A stretch of 64,000 nucleotides of DNA from Pseudeuparius sepicola (lineage: Eukaryota; Arthropoda; Insecta; Coleoptera; Anthribidae), in assembly GCA_963920635.1 (NCBI GenBank), contig OY987298.1, positions 84,267,454 through 84,331,453 of the forward strand. Direction: 5' to 3'. The notes beneath the pieces were generated by a model that saw nothing but the letters and a program-made list of their open reading frames with translations, was not told the origin of the DNA and made no database searches. Shown here in pieces: positions 54,774 to 64,000 of this stretch. The first letter of the stretch is position 1. Each line of letters opens with the position of its first letter. A program made the translations under genes and the position numbers.

Positions 54774-57363
54774 ACCGTTTAAAGTTCGTCAGTATCCTCT
54801 ATCACCCGCTATGCAGACCCACCTTAATAAGGAAATCGATGAGATGCTTAAATTTAAAATTATTGAGTCCTCACAATCGCCCTGGTCCAGTCCTCTGTGG
54901 CTGGTCACAAAAAAATCAGGAGAATATAGAGTGTGTTTCGATGGTCGCAGATTAAATCAAGTAACAGTTAAAGATACTTATCCACTTCCTCTGATAGATA
55001 ACATTCTAAATAAACTCCGCGATGCTAGATTTATTACGTCCATTGACTTAAGAAAGGCTTTTTATCAGATTCCATTAGACCACGAATCAAGAATTAAAAC
55101 TGCTTTTGCTGTACAGGGTCGAGGAAGCTTTCAATTCAGGGTTATGCCATTTGGACTTTCTAATTCACCACAGACTATGCAGAGATTAATGGATAGAGTC
55201 ATTGACCCTAGTTTGGAACCTTTTGCATTTGTTTATCTCGACGATATCATTGTAGCAACACCGACTTTTGAAAAACACATTGAGATTTTGCATAAAATAT
55301 ATAATAGACTAAAACAAGCTAATTTAACTATCAATTTAGACAAATGTGAATTTTGTCGGTCTTCACTAAAATATTTAGGGTTTATTGTTGATAAGGAAGG
55401 TCTAAGAACTAGTCCAGAAAAGGTAGAGGCAATTGTCAACTATCCAGCTCCGAAGACCACTACTGAAATAAAACGTTTAATTGGTCTCATTAGTTACTAT
55501 CGTCGTTTTATTAAAAATTTTAGTAGTCTAGCTTCTCCAATCACTGATTTATTGCACGGTCGTAAAAAAGGACAAACTATTAAGTGGACTTCTGAGGCTG
55601 AAGAAGCTTTTAATAAAATTAAATACTCTTTGACTAATAGTCCAGTTTTGGCAACACCATGTTTTGAGAAACAATTCATAATCCAGACAGATGCAAGTGA
55701 TACTGGACTGGGTGCCGTTCTTTATCAAAAAATCGACGGAGCTGAACATCCCATTGCTTTTGCGAGTAAAACTCTTAATAAATGTCAACGTAAATATTCA
55801 GTTACCGAGAGGGAATGTTTGGGTGTTTTATTCGGGATTGAGAAATTTAGAGGTTATGTAGAAGGTACTCATTTTGTAGTTGAGACAGACCACGCTTCTC
55901 TGGTCTGGTTCATGAATTTATCTAATCCAGCCGGTAGATTAGCTCGGTGGGCACTCAAACTATCTCAATTTGACTTTGAAATACAACATCGGAAGGGTTC
56001 TACAATGGTAGTTGCGGATGCTCTTTCCAGAACAACACCTCTTTTAACAGAATTATCAGTCCTGGATGTTGCAGAATTCAAGCCATGTAAATGGTATTCT
56101 TCTCTTTATCAAAAAGTTCTGACAAGTCCAGATGACTATCCTACGCTCATGGTAAGGAATAATTTGTTGTATAAACATGTTTTTGATAGAATACCATCCA
56201 TTACTAATATTTCAGAATGGAAAATGGTAGTACCAACTTCAAATAGAAAACAAATTTTTTCAATATATCATGACAGTACTACTGCCGGACATTTTGGAGT
56301 GTCAAAAACTTTAGCACGAATTAGGGAACTTTACTATTGGCCTAACATGCGTAGAGATGTTGTTAGATATGTCAAAAGGTGTCCGATTTGTGGAGCCAAT
56401 AAGAGCCCAAATGTTTCGCAACCAGGTCTTATGGGATCCTATCGAAATATAAACTTCCCTTTTCAAATGATATCAGCCGATTTATTGGGTCCCTACCCAC
56501 GATCTAAAAATGGTAATCAATATTTACTGGTAATAGTCGATTGGTTTTCTAAATTTGTTCTTATACAACCTTTATTTAAAGCCACGTGTAGTTCAATTAT
56601 AAAATTTATAGAGAATCAAGTTCTTTTACTGTATGGAGTTCCCCAGATATTTTGTTGTGACAATGGAAGCCAATTTATTAGCAGAGAGTTCAAGACTCTC
56701 ATGGAGAAATATAGGGTGCAAAAAATATTTTATAATGCTCGTTATCATCCGCAAATAAATCATACTGAAAGGGTAAATCGTGTCATAGTGACAGCTTTAA
56801 AATCTTACATTCATGAGAATCATAAAACCTGGGATACAAATATACATCAGATTGCACAAGCTATCCGCTTAGCTAAACACGAAATAACTGACTACTCACC
56901 AGCATTTTTAGTTTTCGGTAGAAATATCCCACTTTCAGGTGACTATTATGGTAAAATCGCAGAAAATGCCAATAACATTCCTGTAATAGAAGCAAAAAAC
57001 CAACTGGTAGATGACTTGCAAGAGTTACCTAAGGTATTTTCTGATGTCAGGTTTAAGCTCAGACGTGCTCACGAGAAAAACTCTAGACATTACAATTTAA
57101 GGAAGCGCCCTATGTCTTTTCATGTAGGAGATTATGTTTGGAAAAAGAATTTCACTTTATCTAATGCTGCTAATGCATATTCGGCAAAATTGGCTCCCAA
57201 ATACATTCCATGCATTGTGCACCAAGTTATTTCACCTTTAGTATATAATTTAAAAGATAAAGCCGGAAATAATCTGGGTAACTTTCATATAAAGGATCTC
57301 AAACCAAATTACTCTGACGATCGAGAGACCGATGACGATCTTGACCAGTCAGGTGATGAGTAG
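54739..57363 (+). CDS. pol: Pol: RT, RNase H, integrase (intact frame)
   Basis: The frame is open from 54739; its first ATG is at 54811, giving 850 codons. RT motifs are SSPLWLVTKKSGEYRVCFDG, SIDLRKAFYQIPL, MPFGLSNSP and VYLDDIIV (YLDD at residues 142-145). RNase H residues lie in TDASDTGLG (294), TDHASLVW (360) and VADALS (403). The integrase zinc finger is H487/H494/C524/C527. The integrase core triad is D557 (ISADLLG), D617 (CDNGSQF) and E653 (HTERVNR), a DD35E spacing. A C-terminal beta module (HVGDYVWKKN … FHIKDLKPNY) and an acidic tail close the protein. All catalytic residues are present. The frame probably continues upstream from protease after a +1 change; the ATG need not be a real start. 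Confidence 0.93.
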   Translation, partial: LISHNIDTGNAKPFKVRQYPLSPAMQTHLNKEIDEMLKFKIIESSQSPWSSPLWLVTKKSGEYRVCFDGRRLNQVTVKDTYPLPLIDNILNKLRDARFITSIDLRKAFYQIPLDHESRIKTAFAVQGRGSFQFRVMPFGLSNSPQTMQRLMDRVIDPSLEPFAFVYLDDIIVATPTFEKHIEILHKIYNRLKQANLTINLDKCEFCRSSLKYLGFIVDKEGLRTSPEKVEAIVNYPAPKTTTEIKRLIGLISYYRRFIKNFSSLASPITDLLHGRKKGQTIKWTSEAEEAFNKIKYSLTNSPVLATPCFEKQFIIQTDASDTGLGAVLYQKIDGAEHPIAFASKTLNKCQRKYSVTERECLGVLFGIEKFRGYVEGTHFVVETDHASLVWFMNLSNPAGRLARWALKLSQFDFEIQHRKGSTMVVADALSRTTPLLTELSVLDVAEFKPCKWYSSLYQKVLTSPDDYPTLMVRNNLLYKHVFDRIPSITNISEWKMVVPTSNRKQIFSIYHDSTTAGHFGVSKTLARIRELYYWPNMRRDVVRYVKRCPICGANKSPNVSQPGLMGSYRNINFPFQMISADLLGPYPRSKNGNQYLLVIVDWFSKFVLIQPLFKATCSSIIKFIENQVLLLYGVPQIFCCDNGSQFISREFKTLMEKYRVQKIFYNARYHPQINHTERVNRVIVTALKSYIHENHKTWDTNIHQIAQAIRLAKHEITDYSPAFLVFGRNIPLSGDYYGKIAENANNIPVIEAKNQLVDDLQELPKVFSDVRFKLRRAHEKNSRHYNLRKRPMSFHVGDYVWKKNFTLSNAANAYSAKLAPKYIPCIVHQVISPLVYNLKDKAGNNLGNFHIKDLKPNYSDDRETDDDLDQSGDE

Positions 57364-59983
57364 GTGATTCGATCTGTGCCGTTCCTTTGTCAATGTACCT
57401 CATTATTATTTTCATAACTTGTCTGGTGACAATTTTCTAGTAAACACTTTACTATGGGTGCTGTGTGGTGAAATGGTAGAGGGTAACTCTGAAATTAGCG
57501 TTCCTAATTTTTTTAAATTATGACTTATGTCACCTCTAGGGAACAGCTAATATACAGACCTATAGACCTTTATTTTAATATCACATTGCCTGTATAGTTT
57601 TTTTGAATATTCGGCTGACGAGCCTGTATTCTTTTGAATATATCGGAATAGGGATTCCGAGATATTCTGTTATATTGTTGGAGTTTCTTTGGACTTGTTT
57701 TGGAGGTTCAATTAGTAGTGTTTATGATTCTTTTTCTTAATGAACTGGACATTGATTATTTTTTTGATGAAGGAATTGCGGACTTCGGATTGCAAATTTA
57801 ACATTTGGTGGTAGCATGTTTTGGACTTTCCAACCATTCAAAATGTGTTACTTGGGTTAGTTTGGTGGGTACTTATTTATGAGTTCATGGTTCATCAGCA
57901 AGTACTGAATCTGATAACCATTGAATCAACCAGCATAACACCGCTGGCTGATGAGATACGTGTTATTTATTAATACCTAAGTAGTACCAACTGTAAGACA
58001 GGATGAGAAAATGTGGATTGTTTTCGGGTAATAGACCATGCTTTTATTGGTGTCACAATTCTCGGCTCTGCCATCAGTTTGGGAAATTCTGGTTGAATAA
58101 CACGTGATTCATCTTAACGTCCTATTGGTCATGATCATGGCGTTCAATACGTTTGAGGTTTATATTTTGATTGGATGGGGTTCGTTTTTTTTTGGTGAGG
58201 TTTGCTATTGTACTGGGTCTTCCAATATTTCATTTCCCGTATTGTTTAGTTGCGATGTTGCTTGAAATGGTTTCATGTTCGTTTCTCTTGGAACCTAGAT
58301 TTATTCAAACAGAGCACACGTGCCTGAGGGTGATCGGCCGTAAGTTTAGCATGAAATTATTTTAACCAGTGGGGTTATTTTTTTATTTTTGATTTCCTAC
58401 CCTTTTGTCCCCCCTGTACAATTAGCCAATTTCACAATTTTTTTGTTTCCATAGTAAATAATTCCATTTTTTTTCTGGAATGCTATCCATTCCAGACCCA
58501 CTCTTTTCATCACTGCTCCACACAACAGGTTGAAACCCTCTTGTGTGATGATTTGGTTTCTATACATTTTTTTGTTTTCTTTTTGACAGACCAGTTAGTT
58601 CTTCCGGATAAATTGTTTCCTCTATATCCTGCAATGAGTCACAGATGAGCAGGCAGTCTACTTTTATAAGTGACGGATATGGCAGTTTTGGCCAAGACTG
58701 TCATATCTTCTTTTTCTGTCAGGTCCTTATCGCGCCCGTATGTTGGAGGGGTATGTTCAATGACGTCAGAACCTATAGACAGGTTTGTTTTGATAAACGC
58801 TTGACGCCCAGAACTAATCACAATCTAAGCGCTCCATTAAATTATTTTGAAAATGTCGCGAGATTGTCAAAAATTGCCCCTTTTTGTCGAGCCGTAGCGA
58901 ACTTATTTCGACTCTGGGCTCGGAGGCTGGCATCGTTAGACCATCCCCCGAGTCTTCAGGTGACGTTCCGATGCTTCCGGCGCCCCCAAACAAGAAAAAT
59001 CATGCGATATCTAAGTGTGATTCTGGAGGAACTATAACCGGTAATCACCGGGTGTATAGTTGGTTGATGGTTGACTTTCTGTCTTTGTTTGTAGCATGTT
59101 GTTAGAGTAGTATGGATATATTTAATCTTGGAGTCAAAATAGAGGGCATTTTAACAATGCGGCACCACGTCTATAGGTTTTGACGTCATTGGGTATGTTC
59201 GTTTTTTGGATTTGAGATCCTCGGGTACTGAGAGTTTACTAATGTGACTTTCCGCGATAGGAACCACAGGTGCTCAGTACCGTGTGACTCAGGTCCAGAG
59301 GCTTACATGTGTCGCTGGCAGACAGGTTCGATTTGCTTCGAGGAGTTCCTTTCAATTCCTTTCTCCTCTTTAGGTTAAGTTGGGTTGGGGATAATGTGGA
59401 TTTAACTTTATTGGTATTAAAATGATTTATTATGATTATTGTCTTGATGGAATAACGCTGAACGAAGGAAGTATCAGTATTTGTCATCTCTTTTCATTTT
59501 GTATAACTTGTGGTAATTTAATTGACAATTTTTTTCTCAGTTTTACATACCTACTTTGAGCTGTCTGTTGATTGATGGAGGTAGGTGGCAATGATTGGTA
59601 TATCGCTTGTCGTAGGCCAGGACAGCACTTCGGTGTCCGAAAACAAGTGATCTGCTATTTCTTTCCACTTATCTACTTATCAATAAGTTTCACTGTCAAA
59701 TTTTCTTAATATCTTGGTTTTGCTGTCTTGGATCAATAACAACTCCTATCTGGCAGTGGTATAGTGCTTATCGGAGGCTTGGAGAGCACTTCGGTGTCCA
59801 ATGATAAGTACCTACACTGAGGGAAATTTCGCGTAGGCTTTGGAGTGCGGCTAATTTATTAACCGACCTACGGTAATTTTACACTATCCATTATATTTTT
59901 AATTGTTAGAGTTCTTTGAATTTTCTTAGGAAAAAATACTCAACTTGGAGTTTTCGTATTTTTTTGATCGGGTTGGAGGAATG
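57364..59983 (+). other. Long 3' non-coding region of the Gypsy element
   Basis: 2.6 kb between pol and the 3' LTR without a recognised envelope; the longest open frames (≤130 codons) have no recognisable motifs. 58758-58780 and 59169-59191 are inverted copies (GTCTATAGGTT-Y-TGACGTCATTG). GAGAGCACTTCGGTGTCC-type blocks near 59620 and 59790 are direct repeats ~165 bp apart. The segment before the LTR is GGGTTGGAGGAATG, a weak polypurine tract. Confidence 0.7.
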
Positions 59984-61952
59984 TGTAACGGATTTTTTTT
60001 GTAAATTCCAAGAAACCCGTTACAACGTTTTTATTTGATTCCAGACAGGCATAAACTAAGAAGGCACACCTATTATAGGATGGTACAGCTTACATTTTCT
60101 TGTTAAATTATTGATATTTCGAATTATAAACAAATTAATTTCGCGACCGTGCCGCCAGCGACCTCTTGTAGTGGGTAGCGCAACCCGCAGAACATGTCGA
60201 CTAGTTTTCGATATTTGGTAGAACAGGCAGTGGAATTTATTATGTAAATATTTGCGAACAGATTGAATAGAAGTAAGTATGTTAAATTGCTTTAATTATA
60301 TAGCATTTGTTTTGTTAATATTTACTGTACAAGTAAAGAAAATCGTTTGAAATAAACCGTCAATTGACTCCAGCAGCTCGATTCCTATTGGCTGCACTTT
60401 TTTATGTACCACGGTTGTATAGAATGAATCGAACGACGCAGCGTCCCTCGCCCCCTTTCATTTTTGACTCTCGAATTAATCGGTACTCTCTAGTGGCAAT
60501 CGCCTTTTCTGAATATTTTCTCGTTTGGTTTTTTTAGCATTTTGCTTTAAATTGATCGCGAATTTGATCGGTAGTACGGGTTAATTGGTTTTGGTGAAGT
60601 ATTTTCATTGTAGTGCCTGGTTGGGGTGATTAAATCTTTTTCTTTTCTTTCACGGCGGAGTGAACACCGCCATTGCAAAACTGACGTCGCCATAAGCTGA
60701 CTAGGAGCTTGGAACGGAGTTCTGTTGGGCAGGAATCGATCAAGGACTACTAGAGGAGGAAAATCGCCTAGGTGAGTGTGGTTTTTTTATTATATCGTTC
60801 ATATTTTCGGAAATTGTTTTTTTATTCAGTACCACCTCACCTGCGGCCATTTTCTCTCGAGGTTGCTGTTTTTTTGTATAACTTGTCAGTTATAACCTTT
60901 TTTGGTACCTCTAAAAAAGAACAGCTACCTAAGACTTTCGTTCTCCTGACCAGTAGATTTCCTTTTTAATATTATACTTGTTTAAAAACATCATTTTCAC
61001 CCCTGGCAAAATACTACCCGATCGAATTTCGTCGATAATTTCGCAATAAATTCATAAATACTAGAGAGTCCACTTAACGAAATATTAATATTCAGATATA
61101 ATTTTTATTAATAATTTCCAAGTTCAATAAATAATTTCGAATCAAATTCCCTATATAGTTTAACTATCATAAAGTTAAACGACTAGCAATTTATTGCAGG
61201 TTCTAAATTCAGCTGAATTTGATTTTATATATTTTTTAATAATTAAGTCTTAAAATAAGTAGTTCTGTTTTAAGTTGAATTTTATATACCTTCTTAATAA
61301 ATCGCTGTGTATCTTACACATTTAAATTAATATTAGCATTCTTGGACTAACTTCTGCTCTTGTTGTGTTTGTTACCTATGTACATCATCGACACGGAGAC
61401 GTGATACTGTGACAGTGAAGAACACCCACCTTCGACTAGTACGCTGCTGAGCTAGGCACCGAAGCGGTACGGCAACATCTGCACAACACCTGAGATTGGC
61501 TCTGCTCTAGCTAGTCAACACATGCGCCTAATGCAAGCCACCCGTTAAGGCCAGTTCGTAGCAGGAAAGTCGTCACAGTCAGAAAAAGGGAAGGGTCGTC
61601 GCATCGAACACAAGATATTCTTCGATCAAGTGTCACAGTCGCAAGTATAAACTTTCACTCAAACCTCAAGTGCTAGTAGTTCCAAGAGACTCTCAAAAAC
61701 ACAGGACGTTCGAAATTTTATAACGAATTCACTAAGTTTTAAATTTTTTTGTTTGTTATCAAAATCTAACGACTAATTTAAATTTTGAATTGTCATAACT
61801 ATTCACAGTTATTTTCCATTAAATATTGTATGATTATTTAGGTGTTTGATTTAGGAGGGGAGAATAGTTTGTTGGGGCAACGAATTCAGGTCACAAAGGA
61901 ATCCGAACCCACTTAAAAATTCCAACTAATTTTTTTAACCTTTCCGGTTATA
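59984..61952 (+). repeat. 3' LTR (1969 bp)
   Basis: Near-identical to 50610-52582, lacking one GGTA and with T for C near 60546. It ends CCGGTTATA and is followed by ATTT. Confidence 0.95.
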
Positions 61953-64000
61953 ATTTTTCTATAAAATTTCTGAGTGCCTGGCCAGCGCACTTTTTCAATT
62001 TTCAAAAATGTTGACATGCTCCGAAAAAAAATACCTATGCGACGTAAATTGAGTTCTACAACACGATTCCGCCCTCAAAATTTTTCTAAAAAATTTCTGA
62101 GTGCCTGGCCAGCGCACTTTTTCAATTTTCAAACATGTTGACATGCTCCAAAAAAAAATTACTATGCGACGTAAATTGAGTTCTACAACATGATAGCGCC
62201 CTCAAAATTTTTCTAAATAATTTTTGAGTGCCTGGCCAGCGCACTTTTTCAATTTTCAAAAATGTTGACATGCTCCGAAAAAAAAAATCCTATACGACGT
62301 AAATTGAGTTCTACTACACGATTCGGCCCTCAAAATTATTCTAAAAAATTTCTAAGTACCTGGTCAGCGCACTTTTTCAATTTTCAAAAATGTTGACATG
62401 TTCCGAAAAAAAATTCCTATGCGAAGTAAATTGAGTTCTACAACACGATTTCGCCCTCCAAATTTTTCTAAAAAATTTCTGATTGCCTGGCCAGCGCACT
62501 TTTTTAATTTTCAAAAATGTTGACATGCTCCGAAAAAAAATTTCTATACGACGTAAATTGAGTTCTACAACACTATTCCCCCATCCAAATTTTTCTAAAA
62601 AATTTCTGAGTGCCTGGCCAGCGCACTTTTTCAATTTTCAAACATGTTGACATGCTCCAAAAAAAAAATTACTATGCGACGTAAATTGAGTTCTACAACA
62701 TGATAGCGCCCTCAAAATTTTTCTAAATAATTTTTGGGTGCCTGGCCAGCGCACTTTTTCAATTTTCAAAAATGTTGACATGCTCCAAAGAAAAAAACCT
62801 ATACGACGTAAATTGAGTTCTACTACACGATTCGGCCCTCAAAATTATTCTAAAAAATTTCTAAGTACCTGGTCAGCGCACTTTTTCAATTTTCAAAAAT
62901 GTTGACATGCTCCGAAAAAAAATTCCTATGCGAAGTAAATTGAGTTCTACAACACGATTTCGCCCTCCAAATTTTTCTAAAAAATTTCTGATTGCCTGGC
63001 CAGCGCACTTTTTTAATTTTCAAAAATGTTGACATGCTCCGAAAAAAAATTCCTATACGACGTAAATTGAGTTCTACAACACTATTCCCCCATCAACATT
63101 TTTCTAAAATATTTCAAAGTACCTGGTCAGCGCACTTTTTCAATTTTCAAAAATGTTGACATGCTCCGAAAAAAAAATTCCTGTGCCACGTAAATTAAGT
63201 TCTACAACACAATTCCGCCCTAAAAAATTTTCTATAAAATTTCTGAGTGCCTGGCCAGCGCACTTTTTCAATTTTCAAACATGTTGACATGCTCCAAAAA
63301 AAAATTACTATGCGACGTAAATTGAGTTCTACAACATGATAGCGCCCTCAAAATTTTTCTAAATAATTTTTGAGTGCCTGGCCAGCGCACTTTTTCAATT
63401 TTCAAAAATATTGACAGGCTCCGAAAAAAAAAAAGAATCCTATACGACGTAAATTGGGTTCTACCACACGATTCCGCCCTCAAAATTATTCTAAAAAATT
63501 TCAAAATACCTGGTCAGCGCACTTTTTCAATTTTCAAAAATGTTGACATGCTCCGAAAAAAAATTCCTATGCGAAGTAAATTGAGTTCTACAACACGATT
63601 TCGCCCTCCAAATTTTTCTAAAAAATTTCTGATTGCCTGGCCAGCGCACTTTTTTAATTTTCAAAAATGTTGACATGCTCCGAAAAAAAAATACCTCTGC
63701 GACGTAAATTGAGTTCTACAACACGATTCCGCCCTCAAAATTTTTCTAAAAAATTTCTGAGTGCTTGGCCAGCGCACTTTTTCAATTTTCAAACATGTTG
63801 ACATGCTCCAAAAAAAATTACTATGCGACGTAAATTGAGTTCTACAACACGATTCCGCCCTCAAAATTTTTCTAAAAAATTTCAAAGTACCTGGTCAGCG
63901 CACTTTTTCAATTTTCAAAAATGTTGTCATGCTCCGAAAAAAAATCCTATACGACGTAAATTGCGTTCTACCACACGACTCCGCCCTCAAAATTTTTCTA
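61953..64000. repeat. Satellite array, ~127-bp monomer (right block, runs off window)
   Basis: About 16 monomers. A marked variant with TGATAGCGCCCTC recurs at 62191, 62701 and 63337, i.e. 510 and 636 bp apart (4 and 5 monomers), and neighbours around it repeat in the same order, indicating higher-order units. The array continues beyond the window edge. Confidence 0.95.

Larger units (their letters stand above)
50610..61952 (+). mobile_element. Very young 11.3-kb Ty3/Gypsy retrotransposon
   Basis: LTR, tRNA-Lys primer site, gag, protease, one long pol frame, 2.6 kb 3' non-coding region, LTR. It is flanked by ATTT (50606-50609 and 61953-61956) within a satellite monomer; joining the flanks reproduces the monomer consensus CCAAATTTTTCT. 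The LTRs differ by one substitution and one 4-bp indel over ~1970 bp (by eye), so insertion is recent. A gag amber codon and a pro-pol frame change make this copy probably defective or recoded. Confidence 0.95.

Noticed and set aside
58645..59037. Candidate env frame of 130 codons after pol
   Set aside because: No signal peptide, transmembrane segment or furin site in the position expected of an envelope; overlaps other frames equally long for chance.

Overview
The window looks like transposon-dense, AT-rich insect nuclear DNA. The evidence is an endogenous retrovirus of the insect Errantivirus type with an F-like envelope, a Pao/BEL element, tRNA-Lys- and tRNA-Leu-primed Ty3/Gypsy elements, Tc1/mariner-type transposases, many foldback MITEs and a tandem satellite. 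The insect order cannot be fixed from the sequence. I see no conserved single-copy host gene, tRNA, rRNA or CRISPR array. The only gene with a normal exon-intron structure is a five-exon DDE transposase-like gene (24.5-28.4 kb).

Layout. 1-4.8 kb: a foldback MITE, a solo LTR (1303-2561, duplicated ACTC) and a SINE-like copy. 4832-12628: a decayed endogenous retrovirus with both LTRs and a TGTA duplication. Its pol reading frame runs through the integrase GPY/F module into a macro domain closely resembling TARG1/OARD1-type ADP-ribose glycohydrolases, with both catalytic residues kept; this is the most notable feature of the window. 14.66-19.74 kb: a 5'-truncated Pao/BEL element. 19.7-24.5 kb: MITEs and a 1.3-kb foldback. 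24.5-28.4 kb: the DDE gene. 28.6-30.9 kb: a SINE-like copy and a 1.2-kb palindromic MITE. 30916-41316: a mariner-like transposon with ~660-bp terminal inverted repeats. Its transposase is split by a young, pol-less LTR element (31818-39708, gag + protease + coiled coil). 41.3-45.2 kb: several MITEs. 45.4-64 kb: a ~127-bp satellite carrying two insertions. One is an old long-TIR element (45675-49005, GAA duplication). The other is a very young 11.3-kb Gypsy element (50610-61952, ATTT duplication).

How parts relate. The nesting gives a relative history: satellite first, then the long-TIR element with SINE and Gypsy debris inside it, and last the Gypsy element. The mariner-like transposon likewise predates the pol-less LTR element; removing that element and one CAAG copy joins the transposase frame exactly. 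The young Gypsy element has a textbook -1 frameshift site (A AAA AAC plus hairpin) between gag and protease. All boundaries, identities and counts were read by eye, without alignment software.
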